Below, one piece after another: positions 1 to 5,718 of a DNA stretch of 5,718 nt. The first letter of the stretch is position 1, and each line of letters begins with the position of its first letter. The notes below the pieces were generated by a model. That model was not told where the DNA came from. It saw only the letters and a list, made by a program, of their open reading frames with translations, and did not search any database. The stretch covers positions 1 through 5,718 of the forward strand of contig QMQC01000138.1 in the NCBI GenBank assembly GCA_003648875.1, given 5' to 3'. Source of the DNA: Actinomycetota bacterium (GTDB lineage Bacteria; Actinomycetota; Acidimicrobiia; Spongiisociales; UBA5794). A program made the translations under genes and the position numbers.

Positions 1-891
1 CTAGAACTGCCAGGGGAACGCGGAGTAGTCCGGATCGCGCTTGTCGAGAAAGGCATCCCTACCCTCCTGTGCCTCGTCCGTTCCATATGCAAGACGAGTT
101 GCCTCACCGGCGAACAACTGCTGGCCAACCATCCCGTCGTCCGGAAGATTGAAGGCGAACTTCAACATCTTCTGTGCTGTGGGGCTCTTCGACGTGATCT
201 CTGTTGCCCATTCGAGTGCGGTTGGCTCGAGGTCGGCGTGCGGCACAACAGCATTTGCCATGCCCATGTCAAACGCCTCCTGTGCCGTGTAGTCGCGACC
301 GAGGAAGAAGACCTCGCGTGCGCGCTTCTGGCCGATCTGTCTTGCCAGCAGAGCAGATCCGTAGCCGCCGTCGAAGCTGGCGACGTCAGCGTCTGTCTGC
401 TTGAAGACTGCGTGCTCTCGAGACGCGATCGTGAGGTCACACACGACATGAAGGCTGTGGCCACCTCCCACTGCCCAGCCAGGGACGACGGCCACGACGA
501 TCTTTGGCATGAAGCGGATCAGGCGTTGAACCTCGAGGATGTGGAGCCTGCCGAGCTTGGCAGGGTCGATCCCTTCCGAGTCCTCGTACTTGTAGCCGTC
601 CCTTCCCCTGATCCTTTGGTCGCCTCCGGAACAGAACGCCCACCCGCCGTCTTTGGGTGAGGGTCCGTTGCCTGTGAGCAGCACACATCCCACATCCGAT
701 GTCATCCTCGCGTGGTCAAGCACGCGGTACAGCTCGTCAACCGTGTGCGGCCTGAAGGCGTTTCGTACCTCGGGGCGGTCGAACGCGACCCGGACCGCGC
801 CGACATTGATCGCTCTGTGGTAGGTGATATCGGTCAGGTCGAAGCCGGCAACAGGTTCCCAGGCCGATGAATCAAAGATGTCAGAAACCAC
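1..891 (-). CDS. menB: 1,4-dihydroxy-2-naphthoyl-CoA synthase (MenB), type II
   Basis: This is a cytoplasmic crotonase-fold enzyme that closes the second ring of menaquinone by Dieckmann-like cyclisation of o-succinylbenzoyl-CoA to DHNA-CoA. The 296-residue product matches remembered M. tuberculosis MenB almost block for block (RPEVRNAFRPHTVDELYRVL, GPSPKDGGWAFCSGGDQRIR, HILEVQRLIRFMPK, SFDGGYGSA), with a constant offset of 18 residues. The expected catalytic residues are present as Asp167, Ser172 and Tyr269 (Asp185, Ser190 and Tyr287 in M. tuberculosis). The crotonase oxyanion-hole segments are SGGDQ (88-92) and GGGHS (142-146). Asp167 in QTDADV marks a type II enzyme; bicarbonate-dependent type I enzymes have Gly there. 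The GTG start is the only in-frame start between the conserved FDSSAW segment and the menE region, and GGAGG precedes it by 4 nt. The gene is complete, its TAG being the first codon of the window. It is divergent from menE, which supplies its substrate. Confidence 0.97.
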   Translation of the reverse strand: MVSDIFDSSAWEPVAGFDLTDITYHRAINVGAVRVAFDRPEVRNAFRPHTVDELYRVLDHARMTSDVGCVLLTGNGPSPKDGGWAFCSGGDQRIRGRDGYKYEDSEGIDPAKLGRLHILEVQRLIRFMPKIVVAVVPGWAVGGGHSLHVVCDLTIASREHAVFKQTDADVASFDGGYGSALLARQIGQKRAREVFFLGRDYTAQEAFDMGMANAVVPHADLEPTALEWATEITSKSPTAQKMLKFAFNLPDDGMVGQQLFAGEATRLAYGTDEAQEGRDAFLDKRDPDYSAFPWQF

Positions 892-895
892 GGTT

Positions 896-900
896 CCTCC
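896..900 (-). promoter_or_regulatory. Ribosome binding site of menB
   Basis: GGAGG on the minus strand sits 4 nt before the GTG at 891. It settles the choice of a non-ATG start: a nearby minus-strand ATG (907-905) is out of frame, and earlier in-frame starts would lie inside menE. Confidence 0.75.
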
Positions 901-920
901 ACTGCATGGACGCCTATTGG

Positions 921-931
921 TCGCCGGGCGA
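921..931. repeat. Short palindrome in the menB/menE divergent region (possible operator)
   Basis: TCGCC-G-GGCGA is a perfect 5-bp inverted repeat around one central G at 926. It abuts the putative menE -10 box and is centred where a menB transcript would start if the box at 938-933 is used. A repressor bound here could cover both promoters. Arms this short are common by chance in GC-rich DNA, so regulator binding is only an inference. Confidence 0.3.
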
Positions 932-937
932 TACTGT
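932..937 (+). promoter_or_regulatory. Putative menE -10 box (leaderless promoter)
   Basis: TACTGT fits the actinobacterial -10 pattern TAnnnT and ends 8 nt before the menE ATG, so transcription would begin at or within about 2 nt of the start codon. No Shine-Dalgarno sequence precedes menE, which agrees with a leaderless mRNA. The best -35 candidate, TGGACG at 907-912, is weak and lies 19 nt away. Confidence 0.5.
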
Positions 938-938
938 A
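933..938 (-). promoter_or_regulatory. Putative menB -10 box overlapping the menE -10 box
   Basis: Read on the minus strand this is TACAGT, again TAnnnT. It would place the menB start site near 926 and give a leader of about 35 nt that includes GGAGG. It shares five bases with the opposing menE box, so the two promoters would be mutually exclusive on one DNA molecule. No convincing -35 element was seen. Confidence 0.4.
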
Positions 939-945
939 GCGACGA

Positions 946-2229
946 ATGGCGAGCGAGACCCCCTACGACTGGCTTGTGGATACCGCGCACAGCGATCCCG
1001 AACGTGTGTGTCTTGTCTTGCAGGACGGCTCGCTCACATACACAGATGTGCTGGAACGTGTCCGTGAACGCAGGTCCGTACTCTCGGCCAGCATCGGACC
1101 TGATCAGATCGTCCCGGTCGCGGTCGCGATCGACGCCGAATCGATCGTTGAGCTCATTGCAACTCAAGCTGCGGGTGGCGTACCCCTGCCATTTGTGGGA
1201 GAGGCACCAGACGTGATTCTCAAGCAGGCCGACGGTGCAGCGATTTGCGTTGCAACTTCGGGGACCGGTGGCAGACCGAAGATCGTTCCACTCACGTACG
1301 AGAACATCACGTCTTCCGTTCGCGCATCCAGGGAACGTCTTGGCAATGACGGTCGGGACCGCTGGCTCCTATGTCTGCCGCTCAGCCATGTCGGTGGATT
1401 GTCGATCGTATGGCGTTGTCTCGAATCTGGTGGGGCCATGGCCGTTGGACCCTTCGACGCGACAGGAGAGGCGATCGAGATTCTGAAGCCGACGATCGCG
1501 TCCATGGTCCCAACAATGGTGCACAGGCTGCTCGAGAACAATCCGGCAGCCATCGGCTCGGTCAGATCAGTGCTTGTCGGGGGTGCAGCTCTGACACCAG
1601 TCATCATGCGCCGCGCCTCTGCATGTGGCGTTCGCTTGGTTCCAACCTACGGCATGACTGAGGCCGGGTCCCAGATCGCGACGCTCGTCCGCAGCAACGA
1701 ACTGCATGAGACTGGACTGGTTGGAAGACCGCTCGCAGGGTTCATCGTGACCATCGTCGACTCGATCGGCGCCGAGGTTGCGACCGGTTCAACGGGGAGG
1801 ATCGCAGTGGACGGTCCTGCGATGTTCAATGGCTATCTCGGCCAACGATCGTCGCCAAAGCCGTTCATCACCGGTGATCTCGGGAGGATCACAGCCGGGG
1901 GCGATCTGTATGTGGAGGGAAGATACGACGACGTTGTCGTCACTGGTGGAGAGAATGTCTCGACAGGTCATGTGGCCGACATCATCGGTCGCATCGAGGG
2001 AGTACGTGATGTATGTGTCGTATCACTCGAAGACACAGAGTGGGGATCGATCGTAGCCGCAATGGTCGTCGCCGATGAGCGCGTCGATTCACTCAGAAGC
2101 TTGGTCGAGTCGTCACTTGGACACCGGGAGCGCCCGAAGAGGTGGATCATGACCGATGAGATTCCGAAGCTCGAGAATGGCAAGCACGATGTTCTCGCGG
2201 TAGGGGTAGCGTTTGAGGAGGAGTCATGA
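946..2229 (+). CDS. menE: o-Succinylbenzoate-CoA ligase (MenE)
   Basis: This is an adenylate-forming (ANL superfamily) enzyme of 427 residues. It activates o-succinylbenzoate with ATP and CoA to o-succinylbenzoyl-CoA, the substrate of MenB. The family motifs occur in order: P-loop TSGTGGRPK (104-112), HVGG (148-151), YGMTE (235-239), TGD (309-311), EGRYDDVVVTGGEN (324-337, hinge region) and PKLENGK (407-413), whose Lys413 is the expected adenylation lysine. Length is in the normal MenE range. The motifs alone fit any acyl-CoA synthetase; the MenE call rests on the compact size and on divergent menB next door. The ATG at 946 has no Shine-Dalgarno but a TAnnnT box just upstream. The C-terminal EEES tail is encoded by the ribosome binding site of the next gene, with which menE overlaps by ATGA. 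Confidence 0.9.
   Translation: MASETPYDWLVDTAHSDPERVCLVLQDGSLTYTDVLERVRERRSVLSASIGPDQIVPVAVAIDAESIVELIATQAAGGVPLPFVGEAPDVILKQADGAAICVATSGTGGRPKIVPLTYENITSSVRASRERLGNDGRDRWLLCLPLSHVGGLSIVWRCLESGGAMAVGPFDATGEAIEILKPTIASMVPTMVHRLLENNPAAIGSVRSVLVGGAALTPVIMRRASACGVRLVPTYGMTEAGSQIATLVRSNELHETGLVGRPLAGFIVTIVDSIGAEVATGSTGRIAVDGPAMFNGYLGQRSSPKPFITGDLGRITAGGDLYVEGRYDDVVVTGGENVSTGHVADIIGRIEGVRDVCVVSLEDTEWGSIVAAMVVADERVDSLRSLVESSLGHRERPKRWIMTDEIPKLENGKHDVLAVGVAFEEES
2215..2223 (+). promoter_or_regulatory. Strong ribosome binding site inside the end of menE
   Basis: GAGGAGGAG contains the full AGGAGG core, 4 nt before the ATG at 2226. It lies wholly inside the last menE codons, so the SDR is probably translated by coupling and re-initiation after menE. 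Confidence 0.8.
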
Positions 2230-3011
2230 ATCTGGGTCTGGAAGGCAAAGTCGCACTCGTTGGTGCAGCATCGAGAGGCCTTGGCGCTGCCATTGCACGG
2301 ATCCTCGCGGAGGAAGGTTGCACGGTCGAGATCTGTTCGCGGTCCCTCGATCGAGTTGGGCACACTGCGGACGTCATCTCGAGCAACACCGGAAGCACCG
2401 TGATCGCCTCTGAAGTAGATGTCACGGACGCTGACGAGATCACTGCATGGGTCGAAGACTCCGCCAGCAGAAACGGTCACCTCGACATCGTGATCCCAAA
2501 CGCAGGTGGCCCTCCTGCCGGTTCCTTCGTCGACACTGCGCCGTCGGATTGGGATGCAGGCTACGAGCTGACGCTTCGGTCTGCGATGACATTCGCTGCG
2601 GCGTCGAAACCCCACCTGGTAGCCGGCGGATCGATGCTGTACCTCACGTCGTCCTCGGTGAAGGAGCCGATCTCGTCCCTCGTGCTGTCGAATGTCTTTC
2701 GCGCCGGCGTTGCGGCGCTTGCCAAGACTCTCGCCTCCGATTGGGCATCGGACGCGATACGAGTGAATCAACTCATTCCCGGACGAATCGCGACGGAACG
2801 TCTCGATGAACTCGACGCATACACGGCAGGCCAACGCGGCATCGCTGTTGCCGACGTACGGGATCAGATGCAAGCTTCGATTCCCCTCGGTCGGTATGGC
2901 GTGCCCGAGGAATTCGCCAATGCGGCTGTGTTCTTGGTCTCACCAGCAGCCTCATTCATAACCGGCGCGACCCTACAAGTAGATGGCGGAGCCTTGAAGA
3001 GCGTTTTCTAG
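2226..3011 (+). CDS. Atypical short-chain dehydrogenase/reductase (FabG-like) with altered catalytic motif
   Basis: A 261-residue cytoplasmic Rossmann-fold protein of FabG-like length. Recognisable segments are the nucleotide-binding GAASRGLG (13-20, with Val12 where classical SDRs have Thr), DVT (65-67), NAGG (92-95), TSSS (141-144), the LAKTLASDWA helix (165-174), the loop IPGRIATERLDE (184-195), and the C-terminal FLVSPAASFITGATLQVDGG. By spacing from E. coli FabG (Ser138, Tyr151, Lys155), Ser142 is retained, but Tyr is Ser155 and Lys is Arg159 in LSNVFRAG. This resembles the BKR-like atypical SDR subgroup described as lacking a perfect catalytic tetrad. The substrate is unknown. Overlap with menE by ATGA suggests shared expression and perhaps a quinone-related role, but no classical menaquinone step needs an SDR. 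It ends 4 nt before a strong hairpin. Confidence 0.9.
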   Translation: MNLGLEGKVALVGAASRGLGAAIARILAEEGCTVEICSRSLDRVGHTADVISSNTGSTVIASEVDVTDADEITAWVEDSASRNGHLDIVIPNAGGPPAGSFVDTAPSDWDAGYELTLRSAMTFAAASKPHLVAGGSMLYLTSSSVKEPISSLVLSNVFRAGVAALAKTLASDWASDAIRVNQLIPGRIATERLDELDAYTAGQRGIAVADVRDQMQASIPLGRYGVPEEFANAAVFLVSPAASFITGATLQVDGGALKSVF

Positions 3012-3014
3012 TTC

Positions 3015-3049
3015 ACAGTTCACAGTCCGCGGTCGGAACTGTGAACTGT
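3015..3049. terminator. Hairpin between convergent genes, probable bidirectional terminator
   Basis: A perfect 12-bp inverted repeat (ACAGTTCACAGT at 3015-3026, ACTGTGAACTGT at 3038-3049) continues inward as CCG/CGG around a CGGT loop with one bulged A at 3037, giving about 15 paired bases. It starts 4 nt after the SDR stop, and its last base is part of the stop codon of the convergent gene. No T tract follows on either strand, as is common for actinobacterial terminators. The arms are built from a tandem 7-mer (GTTCACA twice, then GT), so pairing in a second register is possible. Confidence 0.7.
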
Positions 3050-4038
3050 CAGCTTCCGAAGGCCGGCCCTATCACCACGGTCATGGGCAGATGGTCGGCG
3101 CCGATATCCGGGCCTGTCTTCAGCTCCAGCGGGGTGATCTCATCCGTCATGAGAACTACATCCACAGGGATGCCGATCCATCCACCGACGAGCAGGAAGT
3201 CGGACACAGGCCAGGTCGACAGATAGCCGAATCCCTCGGTGGCGTCTCGCATGCCGGTGGTGTCACGCAGCGTTGCCATGCCGTGGGTCCACCGCGTTGC
3301 ACCGAGGTCACCGATCACCGCGACAGGATGTGATGCAGACGTGACCGCAACTGTCACAGCATCGAGGCGCGCGGCGAGACGATCAGCTTCCTTGGAGTTC
3401 GATGCAAGATCGCCCCATGCAGTGACCACGTCGATGACTTCTCCATTCGATCCGACAGTGATGCGATATACCGGCTCGGCCAGACCCTCGGTGTAGGTGA
3501 TATCGACGGGCCAGTCCTCGGTGCCAAGGGCCACGATCCCGGGTGTGTCGGGTCGATCGGGAGAAGCGACGATGGAATACGGCGAGCCATCGGCGATTAG
3601 AGGCCTCACGCGATCCGCGGTCGTACCCGCCACGAGGATCAGGTCTGCATCGCTCTCGTACAACCAACGCAGCAGGAAATCTGAGTCGTCGACACCTGGA
3701 TAAACGTCTGCATGAACAACTCGAATACCGTCCTCACCGGTTGCCGTCGGTTGCGTGCCCATCCACAAAGGCACGATGAGCCATGCGTTGACCAGCGCTG
3801 CGGCAAGGAACACGATCCAGGCGAATCCCCGTGCAACCAGCGTGTAGACGATCGTTGCCGCGATCAATCCCCAGAAGAGATGCCATCTGAAGTTCGCGGC
3901 GTAGTCGAAGAGCCACCACGCGCTACCGAAGAATGCCGCAAGCGTGAGGACAACACCAAGACCGCCCCCAATGAAGAGAGTGATGATCAGTGCTGTGCGT
4001 AGGCCCGCAAGTACCCCCGTCTCGTTGTAACTGATCAC
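3049..4038 (-). CDS. Three-TM membrane protein with degenerate EEP (endonuclease/exonuclease/phosphatase)-like domain
   Basis: A 329-residue protein. Three hydrophobic segments lie at about 14-37, 52-69 and 72-92. Arg14 and Arg70 flank them so that the N-terminus is inside and the C-terminal domain (about 105-325) outside. That domain follows the EEP order: a strand IRVVHADVYPG (105-115), a helix then DLILVAGTT (132-140), HPVAVIGDLGAT (237-248), VDVVLMTDEI (292-301) and GADHLPM (313-319). Against the family consensus, Asn of the first strand is Asp111, the metal-binding Glu is Gly138, Asn of GDxN is Gly246 and the His after VD is Val294; Asp244 and the SDH-type His316 remain. Activity is therefore doubtful. 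The GTG start at 4038 is the only reasonable one: it overlaps the upstream lipoprotein stop as GTGA, without a clear Shine-Dalgarno, implying translational coupling. The gene itself is secure; the fold is a motif-level inference. Confidence 0.75.
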   Translation of the reverse strand: MISYNETGVLAGLRTALIITLFIGGGLGVVLTLAAFFGSAWWLFDYAANFRWHLFWGLIAATIVYTLVARGFAWIVFLAAALVNAWLIVPLWMGTQPTATGEDGIRVVHADVYPGVDDSDFLLRWLYESDADLILVAGTTADRVRPLIADGSPYSIVASPDRPDTPGIVALGTEDWPVDITYTEGLAEPVYRITVGSNGEVIDVVTAWGDLASNSKEADRLAARLDAVTVAVTSASHPVAVIGDLGATRWTHGMATLRDTTGMRDATEGFGYLSTWPVSDFLLVGGWIGIPVDVVLMTDEITPLELKTGPDIGADHLPMTVVIGPAFGS

Positions 4039-5633
4039 GATCCGAAAGCGTACATGAATCCGTCGCGAGTTCCTACATATATGTTGCCGTCCCACACGGC
4101 AGGTGTTGACTCGATACACGACCCGATCGTGCTGATTTGTTCCGTCCAAAGCTCGCGCGGTGCAAGCGGATCGGTGATGTCATAGGCTCTGATGCCCGAA
4201 TCTCCCGTGAAGCAATTGACGGCGATCACGAGTGTGTCATCGATGATCGCGGGGGAGGACCAGGCATTGACGCCGATGCTGTCCGACCAGACGATCTCCC
4301 CTGTATCAGTGTCGATCGCAAGAAGATCGCCGCTGTCTGTCGGTATGAATATCAGTCCGTCGGGGTGAAGAGCTGGAGTAGCCCACGCACCGGTGTCCTG
4401 GCCCCTGGCTGCCGGAATCTCGACCTTCCAGACGATCGGCGTGATGCTCGACAAAGGATCACCGACTTCAACGGAAGTGTCCAGTTTGACGAGCTGGCCG
4501 ACTTCTCTCACCCTGCGTGCTGCGGTGTTGTTCGTCTTCTCGTGATCTGCGTGCGCCACCACATAGACGAACCCTTCCTCGTCGATGGTGATGGTCGAGT
4601 CGATGTCATCTCCCATCCACCAGTCGAAGAAGACCTCAGCGGTTCCGCTCTCGATGTCCGTGAGATCAACACCGACGACACGGCCACCGCTCGTCGCAAA
4701 GTAGGCCTTCTGCTCGAAGATCGCGGTCGAGTTCTCAACCGAGTGTTGGCGGCCGAGCAGGTCGAAGAGCTCATCCGTCCATGCCGGCATCTGGTAGACG
4801 ATCACCGGATCAACAGTGACCATGCCCTGGTCGTCGTATCCACGGTTGAGCTTGATGGCGAACCACCACGAGTTCTCGCCACCGACGTAGAGCATGTCGT
4901 CGACGACGACAGGATTCGAGTCCCAGTCGTCGTTCCACATGCCTTCCACAGCTTTGGCGTGAAGCGACCAGACCTCGTGAACCTGGTCCCCGTCGAGAGC
5001 AAGGATGCGGAATCGCGGGTCTCGCGAACCGGCGTACAGAAGTGGAAACCCATCCGGATCGAGAGTCAAGGTTCCCTTGATGATGTCTCCCATGTCGAAT
5101 GGGGGCCGGAGTCTTTCAGCCGTGTCTGCATCGAGGAAGTGGATCTGCTTGTCATAGGCGCCGAAGATGAGCTCGGTCCTTCCGTCCTCCCTTTCATGGA
5201 CCAGTGGCTGACCGGTCCAGCCGGTTCCCGACCAGGTCTTCGGCTCCCTTCCGACCGGTGACTGGCCAGACATCGGGTTGTCGGGGTACCGCCAGAGGCG
5301 ATCCGGTGCGGTTGCCGGCACAGGACCCGTACCAAAGAACGTGCGGGTCGGGTTGCCACGGAACATCGTCAAGCCATTGACCGAACCCCACTGCTCAAAA
5401 ACGGTTTCGGGAGTCACGACACCTGCAGGGCGGGGTGGCAGGGTCGTCGTTGTTGTTTCCGGAGGCTGCGTCGATTCGGCTGGGTTCCCGGCACCGGAGG
5501 TCGTGCTCGAAGACAGAGGCGGCAGAGTTGTCACAGAAACTTCTGGGCCAACGGAGATGACGTTGTCTTCGCCTGCGACACATGCGCTCGCGAGCACGAC
5601 AACACCAAGCACGAGGGGTATCAGCTTTCGCAT
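4035..5633 (-). CDS. Lipoprotein with Thr/Pro linker and eight-repeat PQQ-like beta-propeller
   Basis: A 532-residue secreted protein. MRK plus a hydrophobic stretch and the lipobox ASAC put the lipidated Cys at 18. Residues 33-68 form a Ser/Thr/Pro-rich linker with TTTTLPP. The rest carries eight PQQ-like repeats of the form P-x-hydrophobic...D-x-L-Y-V...G...A-I-D, at about 141-170, 187-214, 239-262, 301-324, 345-385, 418-449, 459-485 and 509-530; the sixth, with LLAIDTDTGEIVW, is the clearest. Eight repeats would close one propeller. Cys474 and Cys506, the only others, could form a disulfide. Nothing indicates a PQQ cofactor or enzyme activity; such propellers are often binding scaffolds, as in BamB. 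The start at 5633 is preferred over an upstream in-frame ATG at 5690 because it gives a clean signal peptide and lies 7 nt after TAGAAT. It is the first gene of an overlapping pair with the EEP-like membrane protein. Confidence 0.85.
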   Translation of the reverse strand: MRKLIPLVLGVVVLASACVAGEDNVISVGPEVSVTTLPPLSSSTTSGAGNPAESTQPPETTTTTLPPRPAGVVTPETVFEQWGSVNGLTMFRGNPTRTFFGTGPVPATAPDRLWRYPDNPMSGQSPVGREPKTWSGTGWTGQPLVHEREDGRTELIFGAYDKQIHFLDADTAERLRPPFDMGDIIKGTLTLDPDGFPLLYAGSRDPRFRILALDGDQVHEVWSLHAKAVEGMWNDDWDSNPVVVDDMLYVGGENSWWFAIKLNRGYDDQGMVTVDPVIVYQMPAWTDELFDLLGRQHSVENSTAIFEQKAYFATSGGRVVGVDLTDIESGTAEVFFDWWMGDDIDSTITIDEEGFVYVVAHADHEKTNNTAARRVREVGQLVKLDTSVEVGDPLSSITPIVWKVEIPAARGQDTGAWATPALHPDGLIFIPTDSGDLLAIDTDTGEIVWSDSIGVNAWSSPAIIDDTLVIAVNCFTGDSGIRAYDITDPLAPRELWTEQISTIGSCIESTPAVWDGNIYVGTRDGFMYAFGS

Positions 5634-5640
5634 CGCAGCG

Positions 5641-5646
5641 ATTCTA
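5641..5646 (-). promoter_or_regulatory. Putative -10 box of the lipoprotein operon (leaderless)
   Basis: TAGAAT on the minus strand matches TATAAT at five of six positions and ends 7 nt before the ATG at 5633. No Shine-Dalgarno lies close to that ATG, so transcription probably starts at the codon itself. A good -35 element is not visible at 16-18 nt spacing. Confidence 0.55.
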
Positions 5647-5676
5647 GGAATGGCACCTTGGTAGTCCTTATACCCG

Positions 5677-5682
5677 TAGTCT
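5677..5682 (+). promoter_or_regulatory. Possible -10 box for a divergent gene at the right edge
   Basis: TAGTCT fits TAnnnT and ends 7 nt before a plus-strand ATG at 5690, the same layout as at the lipoprotein start. The motif is weak in information content and no -35 is evident. Confidence 0.25.
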
Positions 5683-5689
5683 CGGACCA

Positions 5690-5718
5690 ATGCGATCCAT
5701 CATCAAGTTCGTCCATGC
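5690..5718 (+). CDS. Possible start of a divergent gene, cut by the window edge
   Basis: Nine codons and part of a tenth are visible, reading MRSIIKFVH. No Shine-Dalgarno is present; support comes from the TAnnnT box 7 nt upstream and from divergence with the lipoprotein. An N-terminus such as IIKFVH recalls small integral membrane proteins that begin with a KF-hydrophobic-H segment, but this is too little to name a family. The alternative is the tail of a minus-strand gene reading AWTNLMMDRIGPRLRV and stopping at 5668-5670. The choice cannot be made from this window. Confidence 0.3.

Noticed and set aside
238..660. 140-codon open frame on the plus strand opposite menB
   Set aside because: It lies entirely antisense to a strongly conserved enzyme, has no recognisable motifs or start signals, and is the kind of open frame GC-rich codon bias creates.
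892..1167. N-terminal extension of menB upstream of the GTG at 891
   Set aside because: It would overlap menE and the control region, reads as Arg/Asp low-complexity sequence, and has no similarity to MenB; the GGAGG site favours 891.
1968..2873. 301-codon minus-strand frame across menE and the SDR
   Set aside because: It is antisense to two motif-complete genes, its translation is Arg/Ser-rich without domain features, and no ribosome binding site was seen.
4137..5261. 374-codon plus-strand frame opposite the propeller lipoprotein
   Set aside because: Asp/Arg/Val-rich translation with no family motif. The opposite strand encodes a signal peptide and regular propeller repeats, which is much stronger evidence.
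4035..5633. PQQ-dependent dehydrogenase function for the propeller protein
   Set aside because: Only the structural repeat pattern is present; I saw no cofactor-binding or catalytic signature and no partner cytochrome gene in the window.
5634..5690. Upstream ATG at 5690 as the lipoprotein start
   Set aside because: It would put 19 mostly polar residues before the signal peptide and bury the lipobox; the ATG at 5633 gives a standard lipoprotein signal and fits TAGAAT.
5668..5718. Minus-strand tail AWTNLMMDRIGPRLRV ending in TAA, entering from the right edge
   Set aside because: It is open to the window edge and could be the end of a gene, but 16 codons without a recognisable family cannot be told from chance; kept only as an alternative to the divergent start.

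Overview
The window looks like chromosomal DNA of a high-GC actinobacterium. MenB is strikingly close to the mycobacterial enzyme I remember, and has the type II active-site Asp. GTG starts, 4-nt gene overlaps and apparently leaderless starts (TAnnnT box 7-8 nt before ATG) fit Actinomycetota. The Thr/Pro linker with a TTTTLPP run in the lipoprotein is a style I associate with Acidimicrobiia. The class is an inference; the phylum is fairly secure.

Layout. Positions 1-891 (minus) hold menB, complete to its stop at the left edge. A 54-bp divergent control region (892-945) separates it from a plus-strand operon: menE (946-2229), then an atypical short-chain dehydrogenase (SDR; 2226-3011) that overlaps menE by ATGA. 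MenE makes o-succinylbenzoyl-CoA and MenB cyclises it to 1,4-dihydroxy-2-naphthoyl-CoA, two consecutive steps of classical menaquinone synthesis. The SDR is co-transcribed, but its YxxxK catalytic pair reads SxxxR, so its role is open.

A strong hairpin (3015-3049) lies between the SDR and a convergent minus-strand pair. That pair is a lipoprotein with a linker and an eight-repeat PQQ-like beta-propeller (4035-5633), followed with a GTGA overlap by a three-TM protein (3049-4038) whose C-terminal domain looks like an endonuclease/exonuclease/phosphatase (EEP) fold lacking several metal and catalytic residues. Both are predicted to face outside the membrane, so they may form an uncharacterised envelope module. 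This is the least described part of the window.

The right edge (5634-5718) holds the lipoprotein promoter and possibly the first codons of a divergent leaderless gene. No RNA genes, CRISPR, insertion sequences or other mobile elements were seen, and no stretch over 300 bases lacks a gene.
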